Positions 24,756-32,640 of a stretch of DNA of 64,000 nt are shown here, one piece after another. Position 1 is the stretch's first letter. Every line of letters begins with the position of its first letter. The position numbers and the translations under genes are program-made. The notes beneath the pieces are model-generated. The model ran no database searches, had not been told where the DNA came from, and saw nothing but the letters and a program-made list of their open reading frames with translations. The stretch lies in NCBI RefSeq assembly GCF_040371945.1, contig NZ_BAABWS010000003.1, positions 178,953 through 242,952 of the forward strand, given 5' to 3'. Origin of the DNA: Litorivita sp040371945. GTDB lineage: Bacteria; Pseudomonadota; Alphaproteobacteria; Rhodobacterales; Rhodobacteraceae.

Positions 24756-25667
24756 TTACTGCGCCGCGGCCAGAGCCTCGCGGCATTTGGTAATCATGAA
24801 TTCGGTAAATAGCTGCACCTTGGGATCGCGCAGCTTGCGGCTCGGCGTCAGGCAGGCCAGCCGCGCAGGCACCGGCGGCGTCGCGGCGGCCACTTCGACC
24901 AATGCGCCGCTGGCCAGATGTTCGGCCACCTCGAAACGCGGCTTCATCATGATCCCCGATCCGCCCAAAGCCCATCCGGTCAACACATCGCCATCGTCGC
25001 TTTCCATCGGTCCGCTGACCGCATAGGCGCGCGGGCCGCTCGCGGTTTGCAGGCTCCAGCGAAATTCGCGCGCCCCTGGAAAGCGCAGGTTCAGGCAATC
25101 ATGCCCCGCCGCGATCAAATCCTCGCCATCCTTCGCCATCCCGCGCGCGGCGATATAGGACGGCGCCGCGCACAGCAGCCGCGCGCAATCGGCAATCACG
25201 CGGATTTTCAGATCGCTATCGCCCAGCGGCCCCAGATGAAACGCCAGATCAAGCCCTTCGCCCATCACATCCACCACCCGATCCGACAGGCGCAGCCGGA
25301 TGTCGATCTCGGGGTAGAGCGCCTTGAACTGCGGCACCGCAGGCGCGATGAGCCGCCGCCCGATCCCCAAAGGCGCGGCGACGAACAACGTGCCGCGCGG
25401 GCTTTGGCTGGCCTGCATCACGGCGGCCTCTGCCGTGTCGATCGCCTCCAAGATCGCGCAGGCCCCGTCATAGAACAACCGCCCGTGCTCTGTCGGGCTG
25501 AGCGAGCGGGTGGTGCGGTTGAACAGGCGCACGCCAAGGTGCTTTTCCAACTCGCCGATCCGCGCCGAGGCCACGGCGGGCGAGCTGCGCTGATCACGCG
25601 CTGCCGCGCTCATGCTGCCCAACTCATAGACACGGACGAACATTTTGACGTTGTTCACATAGGCCAT
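24756..25667 (-). CDS. LysR-family transcriptional regulator next to puuD
   Basis: A 303-residue regulator. The start at 25667 (MAYVNNVKMFVRVYELGSMS) aligns with the family N-terminus; the open frame continues 41 residues upstream into the promoter region. The HTH is visible as SMSAAARDQRSSPAVASARI followed by LEKHLGVRLFNRTTRSLSPT. The effector domain (90-300) is complete. It is transcribed divergently from the urate hydroxylase gene with 104 bases between, the usual position of a LysR protein that controls its neighbour, so control of urate use is a reasonable inference. Confidence 0.9.
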   Translation of the reverse strand: MAYVNNVKMFVRVYELGSMSAAARDQRSSPAVASARIGELEKHLGVRLFNRTTRSLSPTEHGRLFYDGACAILEAIDTAEAAVMQASQSPRGTLFVAAPLGIGRRLIAPAVPQFKALYPEIDIRLRLSDRVVDVMGEGLDLAFHLGPLGDSDLKIRVIADCARLLCAAPSYIAARGMAKDGEDLIAAGHDCLNLRFPGAREFRWSLQTASGPRAYAVSGPMESDDGDVLTGWALGGSGIMMKPRFEVAEHLASGALVEVAAATPPVPARLACLTPSRKLRDPKVQLFTEFMITKCREALAAAQ

Positions 25668-25771
25668 TTTCAATGCCTTCTTGAAACTGCTGGTGTTATT
25701 TGCAGGATTAACAAAAAGGCGGCCGCTGCGATAGCCTTGGCAAAACCGTGACCCGACAGGAGAGATGCGCG

Positions 25772-26995
25772 ATGTATGATCTGGCAGCAATGGGCGAATG
25801 GATCGAATTTGCGGTGCGCTGGGTGCATGCGATCACCGCCATCGCGTGGATCGGTTCGTCCTTCTATTTCATCGCGCTGGATCTGGGCCTGCACCGCGAC
25901 CGCAATCTGGCCTCCGGCGCGGATGGCGAGGAATGGCAGGTCCACGGCGGCGGCTTTTACCATGTGCAAAAATACCTCGTCGCCCCCGATGCCATGCCCG
26001 ATGACCTGATCTGGTTTAAATGGGAAAGCTACTCTACATGGCTGAGCGGCTTTGCCCTTCTGGTGCTGGTCTATTACCTCGGCTCGGAATTCTACCTCGT
26101 CGATCCCGCCGTGGCCGATATCGCCGGATGGCAGGCGATCTTGATCTCCATCGCCTCGCTGGCCTTTGGCTGGCTCGCCTATGACCGCATCTGCAAATCG
26201 CGCTTTGGCGATGACAACACGCGGCTGATGGTGCTGCTTTATGTGATCCTTGTGGGCATGGCCTATTTCTACACATCGGTGTTTTCGGGCCGCGCCGCTT
26301 TGCTGCATCTGGGGGCATTTACCGCCACGATCATGTCGGCGAATGTGTTTTTCATCATCATGCCGAACCAGCGCATCGTCGTTGCCGATCTCAAGGCGGG
26401 GCGCACGCCGGATGCCAAATACGGCAAGATCGCCAAACAGCGCAGCACCCATAACAACTATCTGACCTTGCCGGTGATCTTCTTGATGCTGTCGAACCAT
26501 TATCCTTTGGCTTTCGCATCAGAAATGAACTGGCTCATCGCGGCGCTGGTGTTTTTGATGGGGGTGACGATCCGGCATTATTTCAACTCGCTGCACGCGC
26601 GCAAAGGCAATCCGACGTGGACATGGTTGGCCACTGCCGTCTTGTTCATCGTGGTGATGTGGCTCTCCACCGCGCCGATGTTCCGTTCGGGCGAGCCCGA
26701 AGAGGCCAGCGGCGCCGCCTTGCGCTTTGCGCAGGCCGAGGGTTTTGCCGAGGTGCATGACATCGTGCTGGGCCGCTGCTCCATGTGCCACGGCGCAGAA
26801 CCTGCGTGGGAGGGGATGCATTGGCCGCCCAAAGGCGTGCGGCTGGAGACCGAGGCGCAAATCGCCCGCCAAGCGCGCGAGATCTATCTGCAAGCGGGGT
26901 TGACCCATGCCATGCCGCCCGCCAACCTGTCCTATATGGAGCCTGCCGAACGCGCCAAAATCGTCGCGTGGTATCGCGCCGCCACCGGCGGCTAG
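25772..26995 (+). CDS. puuD: Membrane-bound urate hydroxylase PuuD with C-terminal cytochrome c
   Basis: A 407-residue integral membrane enzyme of the PuuD family, which converts urate to 5-hydroxyisourate and passes electrons to a cytochrome. The N-terminal urate-oxidase domain (about 1-310) has around eight helices, starting EFAVRWVHAITAIAWIGSSF; it includes GGGFYHVQKYLVAP and LIWFKWESYSTWLSG, both typical. The C-terminal domain has a haem c site CSMCHG with the usual AMPP axial-methionine segment (HAMPPANLSYM). CAGGAGAG precedes ATG 25772. No other uricolytic gene is adjacent. Confidence 0.93.
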   Translation: MYDLAAMGEWIEFAVRWVHAITAIAWIGSSFYFIALDLGLHRDRNLASGADGEEWQVHGGGFYHVQKYLVAPDAMPDDLIWFKWESYSTWLSGFALLVLVYYLGSEFYLVDPAVADIAGWQAILISIASLAFGWLAYDRICKSRFGDDNTRLMVLLYVILVGMAYFYTSVFSGRAALLHLGAFTATIMSANVFFIIMPNQRIVVADLKAGRTPDAKYGKIAKQRSTHNNYLTLPVIFLMLSNHYPLAFASEMNWLIAALVFLMGVTIRHYFNSLHARKGNPTWTWLATAVLFIVVMWLSTAPMFRSGEPEEASGAALRFAQAEGFAEVHDIVLGRCSMCHGAEPAWEGMHWPPKGVRLETEAQIARQAREIYLQAGLTHAMPPANLSYMEPAERAKIVAWYRAATGG

Positions 26996-27101
26996 GCGCA
27001 AGCAAGCGCAATTTTCGGGCGGTGAGCCGCGCGAAATCCACCGTGGATAACTCCCATCTTGTCATAGTCGAATCGCGCGATCCTATGCTAAGTCTTGGGG
27101 C

Positions 27102-29012
27102 ATGTCCCAAGCGCACCCCTATATGAGCGATCCTACCGCCCCCGATGCCCCCGCCCCCGTGATCCGTCAACTCGATGAGGGGGCGATCAACCGCATCGCG
27201 GCGGGCGAGGTGGTCGAACGCCCCGCCTCGGCGGTCAAGGAATTGGTCGAGAACGCCATCGACGCGGGCGCGCGGCGCATCGAGGTGGCCTATGCGGATG
27301 GCGGCAAAACCTTGATCCGCGTCACCGATGACGGCTGCGGCATCGCGCCCGAGGACCTGCCCTTGGCCATGTCGCGCCATGCCACGTCGAAGATCGACGG
27401 CTCGGACCTTCTGGACATCCACACCTTCGGGTTTCGCGGCGAGGCCTTGCCCTCGCTCGGCGCGGTGGGGCGGCTGAGCATCACCTCGCGCGCCAAGGGG
27501 CAGGCCGCCGCCGAAATCCGCGTCGCGGGCGGCAAGACCGAAGCGGTGCGCCCTGCGGCTCTGGGCGCGGGGACGGTGGTCGAACTGCGCGATCTGTTTT
27601 TCGCCACCCCTGCGCGGCTCAAATTCATGCGCACCGACCGCGCCGAGGCGGGGGCGATCACCGCCACGGTCAAACGCCTCGCCATGGCCGAACCCTCGGT
27701 CGGCTTCACCCTGCGCGATGTGTCGGGCGGCGGCGAGGGGCGCGTGGTGTTTCGCGCCGATCCCGAAAACGGCGAATTGTTCGAGGCCCTGCACGGGCGG
27801 CTGGCGGCGATTTTGGGCCGCGAATTTGCCGAAAACGCCCTGCGCATCGATACCGAACGCGACGGGCTGCGCATGACGGGCTATGCCGCTTTGCCGACCT
27901 ATTCGCGCGGCTCCTCGGTGGCGCAATATCTCTTCGTCAACGGCCGCCCCGTCGAGGACAAGCTGCTGTTCGGCGCCCTGCGCGCCGCCTATTTCGATTT
28001 CCTGAGCCGCGACCGCCATCCCGCCGCAGCATTGTTCATCGATTGCGACCCGCAGCTTGTCGATGTGAACGTCCACCCCGCCAAATCGCAGGTCCGTTTC
28101 CGCGATCCCGCCCTTGCGCGCGGGCTGATCGTCTCGGGGCTGCGCCATGCCTTGAGCGAAGCGGGCCACCGCGCCTCGACCACCGTCGCGGGCGCGACCT
28201 TGGGCGCGTTTCGCGCCGAGGGCGCAGCGCCCACGGCCAATGGCGCGGCGCGCATCTACCAGATGGACCGCCCCTCATTGGGCGCGCGCATGGCCAGCTA
28301 TGCCGCCCAAGCCCCCGCCGCATCAGAGGGTGGATTTGCCGAATTCGAGAGCGGATTTTCGGGCGGGTTTCTGGGCGGCGCATCGGGCCGCATCGAGGCC
28401 CCCGCGCAAGAGGACGCCCCCGAGGTCCAAGACCTGCCGCTGGGCGCGGCGCGCGGCCAAGTGCATGAAAACTATATCATCGCGCAGACCGCCGATGGCA
28501 TGGTCATCGTCGACCAACACGCCGCGCATGAGCGTTTGGTCTATGAAAAACTCAAAAAGCAGATGGCCGAAAACGGCGTCGCGGCGCAGGCCCTTTTGAT
28601 CCCTGAAATCGTCGAAATGTCCGAGGGCGATGCGGCGCGTTTGATGGAACATGGCGAAGACCTCGCCCGCCTTGGCCTGACGCTTGAACCCTTTGGCGGC
28701 GGCGCCATTGCCGTGCGCGAAACCCCCGCGATCTTGGGCGAGGTCAATGCCCGCGCGCTGGTGCTCGATATTCTTGACGAATTGGCCGACCAAAACGAAA
28801 GCATGGCCGTCCAAGTCCGCATCGAAGCCATCCTCAGCCGCGTCGCCTGTCACGGGTCGATCCGCTCGGGCCGCCGGATGCGCGCCGAGGAGATGAACGC
28901 CCTGCTGCGCGAGATGGAAGCCACGCCGCATTCGGGCCAATGCAACCATGGCCGCCCCACCTATGTTGAACTCAAACTGGCCGATATCGAGCGGCTGTTC
29001 GGACGCACATGA
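27102..29012 (+). CDS. mutL: DNA mismatch repair protein MutL
   Basis: A 636-residue homodimeric GHKL ATPase coordinating mismatch repair. N-terminal motifs: IAAGEVVERPASAVKELVEN, DDGCGI, SRHATSKI and FGFRGEALPS. The C-terminal domain (about 450-636) carries DQHAAHERLVYE, which matches the DQHA(x)2E(x)4E metal-binding motif of the endonuclease-competent MutL group, plus CNHGRPT near the end. This fits a lineage that lacks MutH and nicks with MutL itself. The start may be 27102 or the ATG at 27123. rmuC follows with a 4-base overlap. Confidence 0.95.
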   Translation: MSQAHPYMSDPTAPDAPAPVIRQLDEGAINRIAAGEVVERPASAVKELVENAIDAGARRIEVAYADGGKTLIRVTDDGCGIAPEDLPLAMSRHATSKIDGSDLLDIHTFGFRGEALPSLGAVGRLSITSRAKGQAAAEIRVAGGKTEAVRPAALGAGTVVELRDLFFATPARLKFMRTDRAEAGAITATVKRLAMAEPSVGFTLRDVSGGGEGRVVFRADPENGELFEALHGRLAAILGREFAENALRIDTERDGLRMTGYAALPTYSRGSSVAQYLFVNGRPVEDKLLFGALRAAYFDFLSRDRHPAAALFIDCDPQLVDVNVHPAKSQVRFRDPALARGLIVSGLRHALSEAGHRASTTVAGATLGAFRAEGAAPTANGAARIYQMDRPSLGARMASYAAQAPAASEGGFAEFESGFSGGFLGGASGRIEAPAQEDAPEVQDLPLGAARGQVHENYIIAQTADGMVIVDQHAAHERLVYEKLKKQMAENGVAAQALLIPEIVEMSEGDAARLMEHGEDLARLGLTLEPFGGGAIAVRETPAILGEVNARALVLDILDELADQNESMAVQVRIEAILSRVACHGSIRSGRRMRAEEMNALLREMEATPHSGQCNHGRPTYVELKLADIERLFGRT

Positions 29013-30184
29013 TCGAGATTTCCGGCCACAGCTTTGCGCTCAATGACCCGCTTGTCCTGCTGATCGGCGGGGCGGCGCTTTTGGTGTTGTTCTTGCTGGT
29101 CCAGACCGCCCGCGCCGCCGCGCGCAGCGCCCGCATGGCCGAACCTTTGGCCCAGCAGATGGTGGCCTTGGGCCAACGGGTGCAGACCCTTGGCGACGGG
29201 CAACAACAGCTTGCCGGCGGGTTGAGCCATGTTTCCGAAGCGCAGGCCGCCTCGCAAACCGCGATGCTGCAACTGATGGAAAAACGCCTCGCGCAGGTCT
29301 CCGAGCAGATGCAGGAAAACCTGCACGGCAGCGCGCGGCGCACGGCGCATTCTTTGGGCGAATTGCAAGAGCGGTTGAAAACCATCGACAAGGCGCAGGA
29401 CAATATCACCAAATTGTCGGGCGATGTTTTGAGCCTGCAAGACATCTTGTCGAACAAACAGACCCGCGGCGCTTTTGGCGAAATCCAGCTCAACGATATC
29501 GTCTCCAAGGCCCTGCCCAAGGACAGCTATACGCTGCAAGCGACGCTCTCGAACGGCAAACGCGCCGATTGCCTGATCCATCTGCCCAATCCTCCGGGGC
29601 CGATTGTGGTCGACAGCAAATTCCCGCTGGAGGCCTATGAGGCGCTGCGCAATGCTTCGACGCAGGACGAATTGAACCGCGCGGCGCAGGGCATGCGCGC
29701 CTCGGTCAAGGCGCATATCAAGGCGATTTCCGATAAATATATCATCGAGGGCGAAACCGCCGACGGGGCGCTGATGTTCCTGCCCTCCGAAGCGGTTTAC
29801 GCCGAGCTGCACGCCAATTTCCCCGCCCTTGTGCGCGAGGGCTTTGCCGCGCGGGTCTGGATCGTCTCGCCCACGACCTGCATGGCGACGCTGCACACGA
29901 TGCGGGCGATTTTGAAGGACGCAAGGATGCGCGAACAGGCGGGCAATATCCGCCGTGAACTGGCGCTTTTGCACGGCGATGTGGACCGTTTGGGCAGCCG
30001 CGTCGAAAACCTCGACCGCCATTTCGGCCAAGCCAGCAAAGACATCGCAGAGATCAAGATATCGGCCGACAAAGCCGGACGGCGCGCGCAGCGTCTGGAC
30101 AATTTCGATTTCGAAGAATTGGCCCCCGACACCCCCGAAACCGCCACCGCCGCTCTGGCGCAGGCCGCCAAAGCGGTGGAGTAG
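29009..30184 (+). CDS. rmuC: RmuC-family recombination/nuclease-like protein
   Basis: A 391-residue protein with an N-terminal membrane anchor (about 12-32, LLIGGAALLVLFLLV), a coiled-coil (about 35-140, QQMVALGQRVQTLGDGQQQL) and the RmuC core (about 150-350), with SNKQTRGAFGEIQL, VVDSKFPLEAYEAL and LMFLPSEAVYAELH. The core belongs to the PD-(D/E)XK nuclease-like fold. RmuC limits recombination at inverted repeats in E. coli. The ATGA overlap with mutL suggests joint expression in genome maintenance. Confidence 0.93.
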   Translation: MIEISGHSFALNDPLVLLIGGAALLVLFLLVQTARAAARSARMAEPLAQQMVALGQRVQTLGDGQQQLAGGLSHVSEAQAASQTAMLQLMEKRLAQVSEQMQENLHGSARRTAHSLGELQERLKTIDKAQDNITKLSGDVLSLQDILSNKQTRGAFGEIQLNDIVSKALPKDSYTLQATLSNGKRADCLIHLPNPPGPIVVDSKFPLEAYEALRNASTQDELNRAAQGMRASVKAHIKAISDKYIIEGETADGALMFLPSEAVYAELHANFPALVREGFAARVWIVSPTTCMATLHTMRAILKDARMREQAGNIRRELALLHGDVDRLGSRVENLDRHFGQASKDIAEIKISADKAGRRAQRLDNFDFEELAPDTPETATAALAQAAKAVE

Positions 30185-30296
30185 GGGGCGTCCGGCCCCG
30201 CAATCGGGCCGCATGCCCGCGTTCTGCCCCATTGAGCGATGCTGCGCGATGCGCGCAGGACCTGTTGGTGAATGTTCGGGATATTGTGTTGCGGCC

Positions 30297-30848
30297 TTAC
30301 TGAGGGCGGGGTTGCATTGCCTGCTCAAGAACCGCATGTGCATCCCATCTTTTGAAGAACTTCGCGTAATAGACGGGTTGGCGCGGCTCATACTCGTGAT
30401 CAAAGCGCATCGGATCCGCGCCACGAGCCAGAAGGTGGCGGATGACGCGCGGTGACGACCACATCGCCGCAGTATGCAAAACGCTTTCGCCCAATGTCGC
30501 GGACAAATTTATATCCGCCCCGGCTTCAATGAGCAGGTCGATCAAGCGCATTGTGACCTCGGCTCGCGCGCTCTGGCTGCGATTGTTCAAGGGATCCGGA
30601 TCGCCTTCGATCTGCAGGACGTGCTTGAGAGGTGTAAATCCTTGATCATCAACAAAGTTGATTTCAGGTTTCTTGCTCAAAACCCATGCCACGCAGGCTT
30701 CGTTCGCCCAACCGATCGCCGTGCTCAATACCTCGCGCCCCCCGTCCCCGTCGGCCCAAGGCAGATCAGACACGCGTTGCGAAAGCTCATCCAGAAGGGC
30801 GATATCGCCATCGAAAAGGGCGTCGTAAAACTCGTCTTCGCTCGACAT
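30297..30848 (-). CDS. Ankyrin-repeat protein
   Basis: A 183-residue cytosolic protein made mostly of ankyrin repeats (DFYDAL-type cap, then EVLSTAIGWANEACVAWVLS, GFTPLKHVLQ, EVTMRLIDLLIEAGADINLS, GESVLHTAAMWSSPRVIRHL and LLARGADPM). The repeat consensus is clear in the C-terminal half. No enzyme domain or signal peptide is present. Codon use is slightly less G/C biased than the neighbours, and the gene stands alone between mutL-rmuC and chrR-rpoE, so recent acquisition is possible. Some such proteins act as immunity or stress partners; no partner is visible here. Confidence 0.82.
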   Translation of the reverse strand: MSSEDEFYDALFDGDIALLDELSQRVSDLPWADGDGGREVLSTAIGWANEACVAWVLSKKPEINFVDDQGFTPLKHVLQIEGDPDPLNNRSQSARAEVTMRLIDLLIEAGADINLSATLGESVLHTAAMWSSPRVIRHLLARGADPMRFDHEYEPRQPVYYAKFFKRWDAHAVLEQAMQPRPQ

Positions 30849-30996
30849 TTATGCGCGTTCCGGATTTGCGGTTTTCCCCGTTCTATCACGAAACCGCGCG
30901 TCATCTAACGCGCAATTGCGGCATCGCGCTCAAGGGTGCCATGGCGGGACCTCTGCGCTGTGCCTCGCATCGCGCCTGTTGCCCATGAGCTGCGCC

Positions 30997-31668
30997 CTAA
31001 ATCTTGAAGAACGGTTGCAGCAAGCGGGGCAAAAATCCGTTGAACCGGAGCGGCGCGTCGGTGGCGGCGAGGCAGATGCAATCCTCGCCGATATCGGCGA
31101 TTGGCGTGTGGGTGTCGGTCTCATCGGCGATCTCGATGTCACCGGCGGCAAAGCGGTCCTCTTCGTCGCGAAACGCGCCTTTGAGCACCAAGGTCAATTC
31201 TGTGCCGCGGTGGCCGTGGTCGGGCATCGCCGCCCCTGCGGGGATATAGAGCAAACGCACCGAGGCCTCTTTGGAGGTGGGCAAAATCGCCTGTTTCACA
31301 CCCATGCCGAGCGGGCGCCATTTCACCGCATCCAGATCGCCGCCGATGTAATCTTGGACGGGGGCGGGCAGGGCGTTGGCGGATTTGCGCGCCGGATCGG
31401 CCGGTTTGGCCGCTTCGGCCTGCGCTGTGGGCGCGCCCGATTTGATCCGCGCCAACGTCGCGGCAAGGCTGCCCTGCGCCATCGCGCTTTGCGCATTGCC
31501 CTCCAGAACCGCGCCGCCAAGCGCATCAAAGCTCTGGGCGCGGGCGCGGCACTCGTCGCACATCGACACATGCGCCGCGATCACAAGGTTAAAGGCCTCG
31601 GGCAGGCTGCCCGCCGCATAGCCCATCAACAGGGCGTCATCGAGATGGTGTTTGATCTGGTCTGTCAT
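30997..31668 (-). CDS. chrR: ChrR-family zinc anti-sigma factor
   Basis: A 223-residue anti-sigma factor that holds RpoE inactive until singlet oxygen or related stress. The N-terminal anti-sigma domain has the zinc ligands in HVSMCDEC (H-x3-C-x2-C) preceded by LMGYAAGSLPEAF. A C-terminal cupin domain (about 100-205) carries MPDHGHRGTELTLVLKG, with the metal-binding histidines and glutamate needed in Rhodobacter sphaeroides ChrR for the response to singlet oxygen. It overlaps rpoE by 4 bases (ATGA), so the two are co-translated. The length equals known ChrR. Confidence 0.95.
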   Translation of the reverse strand: MTDQIKHHLDDALLMGYAAGSLPEAFNLVIAAHVSMCDECRARAQSFDALGGAVLEGNAQSAMAQGSLAATLARIKSGAPTAQAEAAKPADPARKSANALPAPVQDYIGGDLDAVKWRPLGMGVKQAILPTSKEASVRLLYIPAGAAMPDHGHRGTELTLVLKGAFRDEEDRFAAGDIEIADETDTHTPIADIGEDCICLAATDAPLRFNGFLPRLLQPFFKI

Positions 31669-32216
31669 GGCATCGCGTGGCGCAAACGGTCAAGCGCCAG
31701 CCTCAATCTGGATTTAATAGTGCCGAGCGGTAGCCCCGTCTCGGCGGCGATTTCGGAATGGCTCAGATCGGCGAAATAGGCCCGCTCGACCAAAGCACGT
31801 TGTTTTTCGGGCAGCGTCGCGAGGGCCTCGGCCAATTGCGCGCTTTCTTGTTGCAGGCCCAAAACCTCCTCTTGCGGCGGCTCGGGCTCATGGCCCCACG
31901 GCAGGTCTTCTGGCTCGGGGCGGCGCTGTTTGCGCAGCGCGTCGATGCGACGGTTACGCGCGATGGTGAAAATCCATGTCGCCAAAGAGGCCCGCGACGG
32001 ATCGAACAGATGCGCCTTGTGCCACAGCGTCGTCATCACCTCTTGGGCGCATTCCTCGGCCAATCCGCCCTCGGCCCCCGACCGGATGAGATAGCCTTTG
32101 ATGCGCGGCGCGAAATGGGCAAAGACCTCGGCAAAGGCGGCTTCGTCGCGGGCATCGCGGATGCGCTGCATCTGGGGGATCCAGTCGCGCTCGGGCTGGT
32201 CTTTTTGTCCTGTCAC
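31665..32216 (-). CDS. rpoE: Extracytoplasmic-function sigma factor RpoE
   Basis: A 183-residue group IV sigma factor. Region 2 is seen as LIRSGAEGGLAEECAQEVMT and ATWIFTIARNRRIDALRKQR, region 4 as LPEKQRALVERAYF and ETGLPLGTIKSRLRLALDRL. The GTG at 32216 was chosen: it gives the N-terminus QPERDWIPQMQRIRDARDEA expected for this sigma group, and GAAGG lies 8 bases upstream. An ATG at 32258 and one at 32360 are in frame, but the latter sits at the predicted transcription start. A matching RpoE promoter upstream suggests autoregulation. Confidence 0.93.
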   Translation of the reverse strand: MTGQKDQPERDWIPQMQRIRDARDEAAFAEVFAHFAPRIKGYLIRSGAEGGLAEECAQEVMTTLWHKAHLFDPSRASLATWIFTIARNRRIDALRKQRRPEPEDLPWGHEPEPPQEEVLGLQQESAQLAEALATLPEKQRALVERAYFADLSHSEIAAETGLPLGTIKSRLRLALDRLRHAMP

Positions 32217-32364
32217 CCGTTTAGCCTTCGCCTTGGTGGTCCTCTTGCGATGATCCATAGCACAGGATGCCGCGCGCGGCGAGAGAGCCGCGCCGCTGTC
32301 TTGCGGCGGGCGGTGATCCAGAAGATCGCTCAACTCATGGGCGCGGCTGTCTTGTAACATGGGA

Positions 32365-32394
32365 TGTCTACGCAGCCCGCGCCAAGGCGGATCA
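32365..32394 (-). promoter_or_regulatory. Putative RpoE-dependent promoter of rpoE-chrR
   Basis: On the minus strand, TGATCC (32394-32389), an 18-base spacer, and TAGACA (32370-32365). The -35 is identical to that of the divergent promoter at 32533 and the spacing is the same; the -10 shares its first two bases. Published Rhodobacter sphaeroides RpoE promoters have a TGATCC-like -35 and a TAAGA-like -10 about 18 bases apart. The predicted start would be near 32358, giving a leader of about 140 bases to the GTG. Confidence 0.7.
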
Positions 32395-32532
32395 GTTTTG
32401 TGGCGATTTTTTTGCCCGATGTTTTGCTGGGCGTTTTGCTGCGCGGATTTGCGCGGGGGGCAGCGCGCGGGTGATCGGGCGCGCCAAACCTGTTCTTCGC
32501 GCCGCGCGCATGCGCAAGAAGATCGCCAAAAG

Positions 32533-32562
32533 TGATCCGAACCCGCCGCGCCCGCGTAAGTT
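32533..32562 (+). promoter_or_regulatory. Putative RpoE-dependent promoter of the FAD oxidoreductase/DUF1365/SDR operon
   Basis: TGATCC (32533-32538), an 18-base spacer, and TAAGTT (32557-32562) match the Rhodobacter RpoE consensus well. A start near 32568-32570 leaves a leader of about 70 bases before ATG 32641. The identical arrangement on the other strand supports co-control with rpoE-chrR. Confidence 0.8.
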
Positions 32563-32580
32563 TATTGCACCGATGCAATA
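32563..32580. promoter_or_regulatory. Palindrome across the predicted transcription start
   Basis: TATTGCA-CCGA-TGCAATA is a perfect 7-base inverted repeat with a 4-base centre, directly after the -10 at 32557-32562. It contains TTG-N8-CAA, the layout of CRP/FNR-superfamily sites. A bound protein here would block initiation; alternatively it is a short hairpin at the 5' end of the mRNA. Confidence 0.55.
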
Positions 32581-32640
32581 TCGACGTGATACCGACGTCA
32601 TACAGACCGCCCGAAACGGGCCAATTTCAAGGACTTGCCC

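Larger units (their letters stand above)
32217..32640. other. Divergent control region between rpoE and the FAD oxidoreductase gene
   Basis: About 420 bases without a supported gene. It holds the leftward rpoE promoter, the rightward operon promoter and a palindrome over the predicted rightward start. The about 140-base rpoE leader shows no convincing small gene or riboswitch. Confidence 0.7.

Noticed and set aside
32258..32360. Longer rpoE start codons at 32258 or 32360
   Set aside because: The extra residues are not conserved in this sigma group, and the 32360 ATG coincides with the predicted transcription start.
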